Shown piece by piece: positions 21,183 to 33,058 of a stretch of 64,000 nucleotides of DNA (positions are counted from its first letter, which is position 1; each line of letters opens with the position of its first letter). The stretch is from the NCBI GenBank assembly GCA_021029095.1, contig JAJOHG010000089.1, forward strand, positions 1-64,000. Reading direction: 5' to 3'. Source of the stretch: Phellopilus nigrolimitatus (Eukaryota; Basidiomycota; Agaricomycetes; Hymenochaetales; Hymenochaetaceae). The translations under genes and the position numbers were made by a program. The notes under the pieces were generated by a model that was given only the letters and a program-made list of their open reading frames with translations, had not been told where the DNA came from and did not search any database.

Positions 21183-24100
21183 TCACTGGGCACTTCGCAA
21201 AAGATGACTTAGCGATGTCGGCGGTGTTGAGACCGTGGAAGTCTTCCGTTTCTCTGAGAGTAGATCGGTGGAAGTCGACATTTCCTCGATCTTGACCGCT
21301 ATCCCCACAGATGTATTCTCTGATTCAGGTACTGGCGGTACTGTAGGCTCAGCATCCAGAAGTATCCTTGGGCTTAGCACCTCATCCTCATCCTCATCGT
21401 CGGAATAAGAAACCTGTTCTTCCCAAATCACCGGCTTGAGCGAGGGGGTTGAAGGCCGAAAGATTTCTTCCTCGTCAACTTCCATGTGAATCCGAGCATT
21501 ATACGGCAGTTCATTTTCGTTCTCCTTCTGGATGCGTTTGGTTGATGTAATAGGTTTGGAAGGAATACCATCATTAGTGTTTTCAAGCCAACTGGAGAGG
21601 TAAACACATTAGAAGGCGACCAATGAAAAAGTAGAAGATAATCTCATGGACACTTACCCAGACCGCGCTTTACAGATTCCGACATGTTTAAGCCAATTTT
21701 GCGGGCTATAAGCAACATCACGGCTCATCTGGATCCAGTAATCACACATTCCACACAGGATCTTGTCAGGGAGGACCCTGCTCGTGCGAGGATCATTCTT
21801 GAGCTCTTTCTTACGATGCTCCTCTGTGCGATGCATGCGCTTGCCAACATCTGAGAACTTTGCCTCGTTTGACGACGGAAAAGTTGGTGTAATTGAATTA
21901 CGTGCACGCAAGGTTGGAATGTTCCGTATCGGTGCCTCTTTTTGTATCTGTCGAACCTCGAGCATCTCTGAAGGTTTGACACCATAGTTTGTAGACGATA
22001 CCGAAGGCTCAAATGCACTGACGAGGTGTTTAAGCTCAATATAACCAAATACGCCACCTCCTGAATTAAGCTCTAGGTCGATGACCTCCATAGCTTGAAG
22101 CTCAGGAGGCTCAGCGCCGGCTGAAGGTAACCCGCCTTGCCAACTAGATGAACGGAAAGAAAAACAGTGTCAGGACAGCACTGGACGAGCAGAGCAGAAC
22201 GCAAACGCACTTCGTCTTTCGCTGGCACCTCTGAGCATGGCGAAACCAGTTGCTCGACAGGTATCCTGTCGCCTTGTTAAGTTTGATCCAATTGTTGCAC
22301 ATCCTGCAGAAGACCCGCCCGGGTTCGACGATCCCTAACCGCTGATCTGCGCGGAGTTTGGCAGCGCGGTCTTCATCCAACTTCCTACGTGGTACATAGC
22401 TGGGATAAATCGCGACGGGCTCCTGCTTAACGACAGTGGCAGAGGACTCAGGCTGCTGTATGACCGGAATTCGAGTGCGGGGAAGCCTGAGTCACCAGTT
22501 CCTAAGTTAGCTACCGACGATCATCAAAAAACAAAAGCTATTAAATCCACTAGGGATGTACCTCGCTCTTATCTCGCATTTATTGATGTGGGCAAACCAG
22601 TTGTGCGAATCGTACTCGGTCTTGTTCTGCAGCTTCACCCACTTGTCACAGAGTCCACACTGCGTTCTGTGCTTCTCAATCGTCTTGATCCGCAAGTCCG
22701 TTTGCAATCGCTCGAGACGCTCCGCAGCCGTGAACCGCTTGCGCCTGCCTGAGTTAAACGAAGGCGGAGGAACATCGAGTAGCTGCACCTCCGGAGACTG
22801 CTCTTTCATGACGATCGGCATCGCAGCAGACATGCCCGTCCTGAAGATACGAAATGTATTAGTAAACGCGAAATCAGATATGGATAACATCGGGCGATCT
22901 GGTACTTACCTAGACCTCTCCTCACACCTAGAGATATGCTTGTACCAATTGTAAGGTGCGTATTCCATATCGTTGCTCAGCTTCAACCAGCGCTGGCACA
23001 ATTTGCACAACACGCGAGTCGGTTCCAGGTCACCGATGCGCGGATCAGTGAGGAGCTTGTTCTTACGCTCATCGGCATTCTTAAGTTGCGTGTCTGTGTA
23101 GATAGGTGTGATTTCCGGTTTGATGGTAACGCCTTCTAGAGATGTTAGATCGAGTTGCATCGGAGGCGCCGAAACAGAAGTAGAAGGGCCGGCTAATGAT
23201 GAAATATCCACTGCCGCTGCAGCGGCGGCGGCGCGAGTGATTCTGAGAGCGGTCAGTGGCATCTTCAAAGGTGCCTTCGCAGCTCTAAAAAGGGTAATAA
23301 AAATATCAGTATATATAGAGGTATCAAATGTTCTCATCACTAACTTCGTCACTTTATTACTACAACTTTTGACATGCCTATACCAGATCGATAGGGAATA
23401 GTCTTTCTTGACGTGCAAACCGACCTGGCGCATGCAGAGTTTGCAGAAGACTTGGTGCGGTTCGATGCGTTCGCACCGACCGTCACGCTCTAGTTCCTCC
23501 CTTCGTTCCTCTGGGCTGCTTTCGTCTTTCACCTTCACACGAGAATACTTTGATGGAGCAGTCGATGAAGTGGCTGCTGGAAGTGCACTGATCAAAGATG
23601 ACTCGGATTCGGGCTCTTCAAACTTCACACCGGGATGTAGTTGAAGCGAGCTATTCTGAGCACTATTTAACAAAGCAAATTAGTGATTATCAGATAATGG
23701 ATAAAATTAAAGAATTGTTTGAGAAGCTTGTGTACGTACGAATGACGCCGCTCGCACAGTGGGATATGCTTCCGCCAGTTCCACGTGTCGTATTCTCTAT
23801 AGACCTGGAGTTTGATCCACTGCTTGCAGACTCCGCAAAGCACTTGATTTGGCTGGATCTCTGAAACGCGTGGATCGCTTTGCAGCTCCTGCAGGCGCTG
23901 CTCTACATTCTTCGTGGGCCCGCGTTTAGAAGTTCCGCCTCTACTGCCACCGGCAGAGGACGCTGATGTAGCTGCAAGCGCGGGAAGCGGTGTCGGAATG
24001 ATAGGCTTTGGGACGATAATTCGCGGGATGGTGGGTTTTGGAGCGTTCGATGAGCTAGCCTTGGCCTGTTTGCTGCATATCCATATATGATTATTACGAA

Positions 24101-26490
24101 GTAACATAACATAGATCTGGGAATGAACAAACCTCCTGACACGCACGCTACACCGTTCGATGTGACGGACCCAGTTACACTCGATGTAGGCGACCTCTTT
24201 GTAGAGTTTAATCCACTTTTTACACGAGAGACAGAAGACCTCATGCGGGCGAACCTCCCCGCAACGCGGGTCATCGAGGAAGGACTGACGTCTCTCCTCT
24301 ACAGAGCGTCCCTTTCTACGCTGTCTGGGGGAAGCAGAAGCAAACTCATCTTCCGTTGAGGCAGGGTACATGAGCATCATATCGTTCGTCTCTGCTTCGA
24401 CCTTGACTTGCGGGAAAGTCGACATGAAGGATCTGGATCCGGAGTGTCGTGAAGTTGAAGGAGGGTGAGAGAAGTCACACACGTACCTTTGTTCCACACC
24501 ACTGGCCTCGCCGGTCTCTCCGGCAACAACAGGTGCTTCCCTCTGAGAATTCTCTGCCATCTCTGAGTCCGGAACATCGAGTTTAGATTCAGGTTCGACT
24601 ACCGGTATTACCAAATCAGGAGCTTCGTGTCCAGCGACAGGTAGCGCGGCAACCTGAGTTTGAAGCTCAATAGCGGTAGGAGCGTGGTCTTGAGGTTCAG
24701 GCGCGATATTGGACGTAACGATCATTTGACGTTTAGGCGGAGCAAAAACTTGAGGTTCAGGTTCTTTGGCAGATGTAAAGACAACTTGAGGTTCAGGTTC
24801 GATGGTGGACCGAATGGCAACTTGAGGTATAGGCTCGATGGAGGACGCGTTGGAGGTTTCTTGAGATTCAGGCTCGACGGGGGACGAAAAGGCTATGTCA
24901 TATTCAGAACGACGGACATCAGAAGACGCGAGAGCCAAAGGCCCAGGCTCAAAATCGGAAGAAATGACAAGACTCGGTACATGCTCGACAGTGGGCTGCG
25001 CGAAAACCTGTGGTTTAGGCTCGACGGTACGAAGAATCTTAATGCGCAACTTATGTTTGACACTGAGGGGCGCGGGAGCCTGGGGCCCCGGTTGAACAAT
25101 GGGCGGCGCGCACTCGACAGGAGGTGGCGTATCAAAGTGGGGCTCTTGGTCGACGTCTGGCGGCACGGAAGCTTCGATTTCATGCTCGATATCAGACGGC
25201 GTGGCAATCCGAGGCTCACATTCGACAGTAGACGGAATAGCATGCCAAGGCTCAGGATGTGCGGAAGCCCACTGAGGTTCGGGAGGAATGGCAAACCAAG
25301 GTTCATACTCGACAGTGGGCGGAGCGTTATTCCACGGCTCGCATTCAACTGCCGGCGGAGCGGCATTCCTAAAATCGACTACGGGCGTGGCGGGAACCCG
25401 AGATTCACGCTCAGCAGTAGACGGAGTAGCAACCTGATAGTCAGATCCGCTCGTAGGCGGCAAGGAATTATGATTTTGAAGCCTGGAAGCAGGCGGAGCG
25501 GGCAGCGCGGCCGCCTGATATCGAAGTCTAACAGCGGGCGGCACGGGAATCCGGCGTTCACGTATTATAGCAGGCCGAGTAGTATACTGATGTTCGTGCG
25601 TCACAGTGGGCGGCGACATGCCCGGAGATTCAAGTCTGATTGCAGGCGACGTGGTAACCCGAGGTTCAATTCTGACCGCAGGCGACGTGGTAACCCGAGA
25701 TTCGCGCCTAGTAGCAGGAGGGGTAGCGGAAGACGATCCTATGCTCCAGTCGTCTTCCGGGATCGGGAACGGCACAGCAGGCAGCGCGAACTTCTGTTGA
25801 CACTTGTCCGCGTGCCTTGTCCAGTTCCACAGGTCGTACTCACGCGTGTTATGCAGCCTGACCCAAACACCGCACAACTTGCAGAATACGCGGTGCGCCT
25901 CTCGCGCCCCCGCGCGCTCGTCGGCTTCCAACTCTATCCTCCGTTCTTCTGACGTTTTCACATAGCGCCCGGACGGAAGTTCCTTCTTCGGCTGGGGAGT
26001 GGGAGGGGCGGCAGGGATGGTGAGTGTATACGTGCTCCCGGGCTCGTTCTGGATGCGCAGCTTCCACCTAAACCGACAGTTAGTATGATAATCATCAGCT
26101 CTCCGCCGGAACTAGCGGATAAGACTATAAGTCACTCACCCCGAGCGCATCTCGCACTTCTCCGCGTGCGTGTTCCAGTTAGCCGGGGAAAAGTCGGTAT
26201 GCTTGAAGAGCTTGACCCAGTGGCCGCACATCCTGCACATCACCTGCTGTGGCTCGACGGCGCTAATGCGCGGGTCCTGCAGTAAACCCAGAGCACGCTT
26301 TTCAAGTTCCGATGCTTTATTCGACTTATGCCCCTTCTTTATCGGTCCTGATAGCAATTGCGCATCGCTGCGGAACTCGTTAATGCATACTCGAGATACT
26401 CTTGCATAATACTTACTCTGTCTCGAGCTTGATTCTCTTCGGAAGCGGTGGCTGCGAGTCGGAGCTGACGTCGTTAAGGAGGTTTTTCAT
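21183..26490 (-). CDS. Nine-module C2HC zinc-finger array protein (1,564 aa)
   Basis: Exons (minus): 26490-26417, 26367-26140, 26067-24133, 24072-23740, 23662-23361, 23282-22910, 22840-22562, 22486-22211, 22143-21658, 21591-21183. All junctions keep frame and give 1,564 residues from MKNLLNDVSSDSQPPLPKRI to LSHLLRSAQ-stop. Nine copies of one module occur, each about 55 residues: a helix-like lead (ERxxxLxxDPRxxxxxP) then C-x2-C-x19-H-x3-C with conserved W, L, Y/F and a second W. Examples are CRMCGHWVKLFKHTDF...H...C in exon 2 and CGMCDYWIQMSRDVAY in exon 9. The spacing fits a zinc-binding knuckle; the ligands are inferred. Between modules 2 and 3 lies a ~350-residue Pro/Glu-rich repeat region; the C-terminus is acidic (SYSDDEDEDEVLSP). 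I do not recognise the family. DNA, RNA or protein binding are all possible. A 54-base in-frame optional intron may lie in exon 3 around 24430-24485. Confidence 0.85.
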
Positions 26491-27149
26491 AATGAGAATA
26501 TTATTTGAGTCGCGCGAGTATCAAACAAGTCTATGTCGGGAGAAAGTAAGTACGATGAATTCAACAGGATTTCAAACCTATCCAAGTCAGTACATGTTGT
26601 CTGCGACAGATAAGCCAATCGTAGACTGGGAGGAGAGGAAGAGAGGTGATGAGTCTACTTGATGGACTTAATTTCGTTTAAACTTAGTCGTGGCTGATGT
26701 GACATGAACATGACAGGCACGAATGATTGCTGAGGACGTCCCAGCGGTAGCGAGCAAAGTATTTGTAAGCAAATAAGTGGCTTTGTTTTGGTTCTGAGAC
26801 GAAGCCGGTTCCCGCTATACATTTACAATTGTGCATTATGATGTGATGTGTTATTGGAATACCAACTGTATTTAGCAGGCGATCGCACCAGAATGTCTCA
26901 CGGAGCGCGCGGCCCTTGTCGTTCCTGGTGAAAAGAAGGTGGGAAAGCGTAATGTCGGCACCCTCGGACTCCGGACCACCGCTGTCGGCGAGAACCGCCC
27001 TCCATGGATTCGCAGATGTTCGTTGCGATGCAGAGCGAAATGCCTGACCGGTCAGGAAAGAGGTCCTTTTCGACAGTCTCTTGAATATTCGGAATCATCT
27101 GGAACGACCCACACCATTCCGAGACAGTAGTGTGCATGCCGGCATACCG

Positions 27150-27590
27150 GTGCCAGTGTCACTCACTTCCAAGATGTCGCAGGCTCCGATTTACAGTATC
27201 TACGATGCTTACTCCAGGTCATGCCACAGGACCCGGCCCACAGAAGTCAAGGCCTTGCTCGCTGCGACAGCAAGCGGGTCTGAGATTTGGTTGTGAGCCG
27301 ATGTTGGGAGGTCCTTGTGCGTGTTCGGCCTGATTACGGAGCTTGAAGGCCCTGGGGAGGCGAAGGAGGAGAGCGGAGAGAGCGGGCTGAGCGGCGCAGG
27401 CGGGGGCAACAATGGCGGGGCGCGGTCATCGAGAATAGCGCGGCGACCTCCTGCCGGAGCCCGTTATTCTCTGGCTCTGTGCTACCGAGCTCCGACCAGA
27501 TTGCATCGATCAGTCGGTCACGCTCTGCGATGTCGGCCTCGAGTGTGTGGATGTATTCTAATTAAACTTAAAGTGAATTATAAACAATGA
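27150..27590 (-). pseudogene. bZIP-like transcription factor remnant
   Basis: The minus strand reads IHTLEADIAERDRLIDAI, SELGSTEPENNGLRQEVAAL (about 27550-27450), a leucine-zipper-like heptad stretch. In another frame it continues with PPPAPLSPLSPLSSFASPGP (about 27410-27350), then PNTHKDLPTSAHNQI and finally MHTTVSEW near 27135. This order (zipper, Pro/Ser stretch, PNTHKDLPTS, HTT motif) is what I remember from a class of basidiomycete bZIP proteins. The basic DNA-binding region upstream of 27600 is not convincing (in-frame stops), and the frame shifts after the zipper. I call it a decayed or partial gene; the family is uncertain. 26500-27130 otherwise shows nothing I can name. Confidence 0.4.
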
Positions 27591-27876
27591 ACTGCACCTG
27601 CGTGCCGCGCATGATGCCCGCGCTCACGCGCGAGAATTGCGCCCTGGCCGGTCTCGATGGTGCTAGTGCGGTTGCCGCTTTCTGACCGGTTTGGTTGCTG
27701 CTTAGAGCCAACACGTATGTAACATATCCTAACTTGATCACTTCTTCGACCCCTACCATTTATTAACCGCCTCGGTGCCTCCTCTTCTTTCCCCGCCCCG
27801 GAGTTCTATGCGCACCATCGACCTCCATCCATCTCAACCATAACCTCTAGCCAGCCAGCTCCCTCCTCCAGTCACC

Positions 27877-29285
27877 ATGTCCTCCGCCGGTGCTTCAACA
27901 AGTCTCGACCTGATCATCGGGCCTCTCCTTCTTGGCACCGTTTTCGATGCATTTGTTTTGGGCATCTGTGTCATACAAGTAAAAACATACGTGTCTTCGG
28001 GTTACAAGGACGATTGGAAACTGGTGTAAGCACTGCAAGCACTTGCAGTCGTTTCTCAACTGACATTCAAAAATATGCAGTGCCCTCCTTACATGGGTGA
28101 TCCTCATAGATACCTTTCAGAGCGGCGCGGCAACCGCCATGCTTTGGCATTATGTGGTGGACAATTTCTCAAATGTCGCCGCACTCGGTGCGTCTCCCTG
28201 GGAGTACGCCACCCTCCCCATCTTCAGCTCGCTGTCAGTTCGTTTATTTATTTATTATCAACTCCATAATAACGCCTTCGAATTTTCAGAGCTGCCGTGC
28301 CTATACAGCACTTTATGGCCTGGCGCATCATGCGCTTCTCCAAGTCGCGCTGGCTCTTCGTGTACATATCTGTCCTCTCGCTCGGCCAGGGAGCGCTTGC
28401 ATGCGCGTCCGCGGTTTTGGGTTTGATTAGCCCGGACATCGCAGAGCACGTCAAAATCATTCTCATTGCCGATGTTTGGCTGGGAATGTCGGTCGCATGT
28501 GATACGAGCATCACGTACGAACATAATTCTAAATTTATCGACAGTACTCTAAACGAATTCGTGTCATGTTACAGAGTGCTCCTGCTCTGGTATCTCAACA
28601 AAAGCCGGACGGGGTTCAAGAGTAAGTCGAACGACAACTTGTTATTCGACTTCCCCTTACGTTCTTTCATTGGTCTAAAGGGACGGACTCGATTATTTTC
28701 CGACTCTGCCGCATAACTGGAGAGGCTGCATTACCAGTGTCACTATTATGTGTCAGTATTTTTGGTTCACCTCCGTAATGCTCCAGTGCTAACCGTAGTT
28801 CTTCGATCAGATTCTTGACCTGGTCTTCCTTGTCAGTTTCTTCGTCTAATTCAAAGATTGAAGTAAGCTTAACCTTAATAATACGCATGACAGACAACTA
28901 CTCCGTTCAAAAATCTCCACTTCATGTGCGCCATGCCAGTTGGCAGACTGTATACGAACACACTTCTGACGGTATGCTGATACGTTCCGTTTGTTTTATG
29001 ATGCCGTATACTGAACTCACTCGACAGACGCTCAATGCTCGTGAGAGCCTTCGCAAAACAATGGAGAGCAGCATACACAACAGTTATCAGCTCAACGTAA
29101 GCTTCTCTCACAAACCTTCTCGTTTCAAAAGAAAAACTCATGCGCTTGCGTCGTAGTCTCGTGATTTAAACACTCGTATCGGGCGGGGTAGCACACGGAC
29201 GACAGAGGTACACATCAACGTCTTGCTCGACGTTGGAGTATCAAAGGGGCCCACGAGCTCACCTCCGGCTCAGGTGATGAGCTGA
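27877..29285 (+). CDS. DUF6534-type seven-helix membrane protein (316 aa)
   Basis: Exons: 27877-28025, 28081-28233, 28290-28514, 28575-28621, 28681-28736, 28799-28843, 28894-28971, 29028-29096, 29157-29285. All junctions keep phase and give 316 residues from the ATG of MSSAGASTSLDLIIGPLLLG. Hydrophobic helices alternate with short loops: LIIGPLLLGTVFDAFVLGIC, LLTWVILIDTFQ, the IQHFMAWRIMRFSKSRW loop, LFVYISVLSLGQGALACASA, LIADVWLGMSVACD, LLLWYLNKSRTGFKRTD and QILDLVFLVSFF. Then follow HFMCAMPVGRLYTNTLL and TLNARESLR. This order is typical of the basidiomycete DUF6534 family, which is large and of unknown function. The tail after TLNARESLR is cytosolic-looking. The intron at 28844 uses an unusual GTCTAA donor; the one at 28737 has a textbook GCTAAC branch site. 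Confidence 0.8.
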
Positions 29286-30260
29286 CTTATACCGAAACAA
29301 CACCGTCAACAGATCACAAGTCGAACTTCGCATAGCTGGGCCTTACGCGACGACAAAAAAAAAAGGACATTTGTCTGTGTACATGGATATTTGGGGTTTT
29401 TTTTTGGCATTCATGCATTGATAGCAGGTCTATAGGCCAGGCATACACATACTAAACAGTACATTTTGATCACTAACCGTGATACCACACTCATTTGATT
29501 GAATTTCTCTCGCTTTTGTACGATATTTCTTGGCTTTTGCGGATTCCCGCAACAAGGTAGAGGCGCGGAGACGTCGGTGACTCGCTTCTTGGCATCGAAA
29601 TAATAAACTCGAATCTACACGTCTTCGGGTGAAAAGGAGTTTGAATGCATCGGAAAACTGAAGAGCTTCAATTTCAAATACAGCTAAGAATACAAAATAA
29701 AAACTGCAAAAGGCTAAAGAGCATCCTCGTACTGAACCGGTGTTACGCCACTACGCGCACGAGGGCACGTCATCAGAAATGGGAAGAACCTTAGTTTCAT
29801 TCTAACAGAGCCCGTCCTGTCCGGAGCCGACTATCCAGTTCTTAGAACGGAAGGCGAAGAAAAACAATTGGGGTAGCAATGTCCCGTTCGAAGACGCCTC
29901 TCGCTCACTCGGCCGCCACAAGAAGGAAAATAAATACGCATTGCAGAGCCCTTTACATCATCCGGCGTTTCTTTGCGGTACGCGAATAGTGCGCAAGAAC
30001 CCATTCGCGGTCTGCCTCGTCCTGTTCGCTAGTCCCTTGGCGGATCTCATACGCTGAGAAGAGCAGAATATCTATACTTAGTCGCGACATTTTAGAATTA
30101 TGTGTACGCACACTTTCATCTCAACATCTCAAATTGGGGCCCTACTTCCGCCGAGCCTTCGACGCACCTAAAATGTTCATCAAGGAGATTCTTCCCAGTC
30201 ATCGACGTCGGCCCCTCTATCGTATATCACTGCGCTCGCTACGCGACTCAGCGACTGAAT
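29286..30260. other. Intergenic stretch, no gene seen
   Basis: Only short ORFs without recognisable motifs. It includes an A-run (29345-29356) and a T-run (29397-29406), and probably the 3' flank of the DUF6534-type gene. Confidence 0.5.
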
Positions 30261-31150
30261 AGATCGTATTTAGAGCTTTTGCAAATAGCTTTTGCAAAGA
30301 CTTTTGCAAAGGCGTATGACACACACTTCTGCAAAGTTGGCTTCCGTTGATCACGGACACCAGCGTGCCGATAGGCCGAGGCAGACTTGTGACGAGGGCC
30401 TAAAGTAACGCAGGCTGTTCGCCGTTGTAACCATTCCTTTCACTAGAGACAACCACCGGCAATCTCTTCGGACTATTCAAGCACTTTAGGGTCATGAAAT
30501 GAGGGTTCTCTTGCTTCATCATCATTGGCTGAAAGGTGCCCCTTCACCACAATCCCAAAGGCACACCTATCAATGTAAAAAAAATCCTTGACAATTAATT
30601 ATTATACAGTATAAATGACACGACTGAGTCCAGAATATGCCGTGAAAAAAGACAGATCGGGAGGCGACCCCTATGTAGGATGCCATCAAAACAGTATTGA
30701 TGTTATAACCCTAAAAATCCTGAAGAGTCCAAAGAGATCGCCGTCGCCTCTAGTGTGCTGACCAATAACCCAGAGCCGAAATGCTGCTACCTTTGAGCTC
30801 CCCTACTGATTTTGCAACTTCGACAGCTTGTGATGTCTGAAAGGCTTCAGCAAGTCTCCTGAGTGTGTGGCTTCAACCTCTGTTGAGGGCAAGATTTGAG
30901 GCAGCAGTAAGGTCAACAAAAAGGGGTAATGGCCTAATGAAGGAAAAGACAGCTTGCTCCTGTTGGCGGCACGACGGAATCGTAAAATGATGTCCAGTGA
31001 CATGTCAGTAGTCACACAAGGGTCACCAGTAGGTCACTACAATTTTATCCGGTGTCTACGAGCCGAGATTTAGGTTTTGCAAAAGTACATGTCATACGTC
31101 TTTGCAAAAGTCTTTGCAAAAGCTATTTGCAAAAGCTCTAAATACGATCT
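30261..31150. mobile_element. 890-bp MITE-like element with TTTTGCAAA-rich inverted ends
   Basis: The left end AGATCGTATTTAGAGCTTTT and the right end AAAAGCTCTAAATACGATCT are perfect complements. The mirror extends about 60 bp through tandem TTTTGCAAA words to GTATGAC/GTCATAC. The flanks are GAAT on the left and AATAG on the right, so a 3-bp AAT target duplication is possible. No transposase ORF is visible. The T/GCAAA repeats inside each arm are three near-copies, a likely transposase-binding array. Confidence 0.75.
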
Positions 31151-31346
31151 AATAGCCCGGAAGCTTGTGGACACGCTTCTGCTGCGAGGCGCAGTACGCG
31201 CGATACTGCGCCTTCACTTCATCAGCCCCAGGAGCACCCCCACAGCGCTTATAACGTCGCCTAAGTCTCGCCCTCCGCCTATCGTACACAGCGCACAGCA
31301 TTCGTCTTGCCTCCCGCTCCCGTTCTCAAACGCTCGGCGCTGACTG

Positions 31347-32320
31347 ATGATTTTAGAGGATCTCACCAAGTCCGATTACTCTACGCGCTGTCTCTCCAGC
31401 TCCAGCTCCCCCAGCACCAACACTAATACACTGGGCTTGCAGCTGTGCACCCAGGCCACGTCCTTCCTCTGCGGAGAGCCTGCGCGGCGCCTTTTTTGGC
31501 GCGTGCTCGCCGCCGCGCTGCTCGTCTGGCTGCTGCTCGCCATGCTCGTGTGCAGTGCCCTCGACCTCGCAGGCGTCAGCAGGAACCGCGCGCACAGGGT
31601 GAGCCGCCTCCTTCACTTCATTCATATGAAATTCCCTTCCTCAACCCAGTAATGACAGGGCATTGCGACCGACTGGCCCGAGCCTTCATCAAATATCTTC
31701 GAACAGGACGCTCAGGCGTGCGGTCACGTTGCCAGAAGAGTCGGTGTTCGCTGCGCGTCAGAGCGCCCCTCAAAGCGGCCGACCGACGATGCTGTCGATC
31801 CCGCCCATTTCGCGGATGCCAAGCTCGTCATACTCGTTCCCGCCAGATGTGAACTTCATCGCATTAGACGAGCCGACACCACGCCTCTCTTACTCGCCCG
31901 TGTTCCTTGTCGACCCCAATTTCGGCATTCCAATCACGGTCTTCAGCACCTCGTGGTCGCCTGCTCACAGCATGAGCTCGTCGGACTCGTCTGAGTCCGG
32001 CTCGAGCGGCGGGTCCATCGAGACACCCCCGGACGTGCTTCACGCGTCTGCGCCTGGATCCGCGGCCAGCTTCAATGCGCAGCCTGCCGCCGCGTCGAGC
32101 ACGAGCGCTCTGCAACGAGCGTGTGCCGGTGGATGCGATGGACGTGACAGACACGGGCACGCGTACCCCCGCAGGACGCTCGAGGCTCGTTTCGCTGATC
32201 ACGGATGCCCGCGATCGCATCGTTCCTCGCTCTTGCGCGTGGCGTTTGCGTACCCCACCATTCACGGTCGTCTCGTGCATTTGCAGTGCCAGAGCCTATC
32301 GTCTATCCCCTCTATTTTAG
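31347..32320 (+). CDS. Putative single-pass membrane protein with Ser/Pro-rich tail (frame breaks)
   Basis: The start is ATG at 31347 (MILEDLTKSDYSTRCLSSSS). A hydrophobic span, FWRVLAAALLVWLLLAMLVC, is followed by a GTGAGC donor near 31600 and a GACAG acceptor at 31658. Beyond it the coding-like frame reads TGPSLHQISSNRTLRRAVTL, PEESVFAARQ, MLSIPPISRM, DVNFIALDEPTPRLSYSPVF and SSSDSSESGSSGG. It then moves to a second frame near 32100 (ERVPVDAMDVTDTGTRTP, GRSRLVSLITDARDRI), ending with TAG near 32320. Joining the exons with a canonical splice leaves the frame one base off, and the second switch needs another one-base shift. Either the sequence has indels or the gene is decaying. I do not recognise the family; an uncleaved type II or III membrane protein is the simplest reading. 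Confidence 0.4.
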
Positions 32321-33041
32321 CCTCCCGCTCACCGCCACCCGCGTCGGCGCGGGGGTGCGACGCGATCGGCCGCCGGCGCGCCGGCGCAGTGGCCATTGGC
32401 TGCCGCGCAAGTGCGGAATTACGGCTCAGCGCAGGCTTGCGGAGTCAGGCGCTCGCGTTCTTGGTAACGGATGACCCAGTGCGTGGCGGCCAGTGGCCAC
32501 TGGCGCCGCCCAGCAAAGACTCGGCCGGCCGGCGGTGGCGGCACCCTATCTACATGCACATGCTATCACATGGAATCGAAAACGCGGCGCGCGCTCCCCG
32601 GGCGACGGGCGACGGGCTGCGGGCGCCCCACGCCCGGCGCGGAGTTCGCGCACGCCACGACAGTCATATACTAATAGCCAGGCTCTATCAACACTGATAT
32701 ATCACCGGGTTCCACGGTCGCGCCCTTCTCTTCCCGCTGTCGAAACGCGCTCCACAGCGCCAGCGCCCGTGCCCGCGGAGCCGCGATCCTCGCTCGTGCC
32801 GGCACCCGTCCCTTTCCCTAGTTAGTTCTCCCATCTACGTACACTCGCGTCTCGCGGATCCAGTAAACTAAGAGGGTCCGGAGCTTGAGCTGCGCCCCAC
32901 CGCCCGCGGGCCCTTCGAACGCCTCCGCACGCCACCGCTTCCTCCGCCCGTCCAGAACCGCCGTGCATATGGTACTATATGTGCAAAACCCACTTCGATC
33001 AGCCTTCTCGGAGCGCTCTAGCGCACGCGCGGCGGGAGAAA

Positions 33042-33058
33042 GGGGGGGGGGGGGGGGG
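33042..33058 (+). repeat. Poly(G) tract, 17 bases
   Basis: An uninterrupted run of G, one of three long G runs in the window (also 37324-37344 and 59598-59622). The interval 32330-33720 otherwise holds no gene I can support. Confidence 0.9.

Noticed and set aside
24660..25952. 430-codon plus-strand ORF
   Set aside because: It is the antisense of the repetitive Pro/Glu exon of the C2HC gene; stop codons are avoided because of the repeat, and its Arg-rich product has no domain.
31864..32280. Minus-strand 138-codon ORF
   Set aside because: Arg-rich shadow of the plus-strand Ser/Pro-rich coding sequence.
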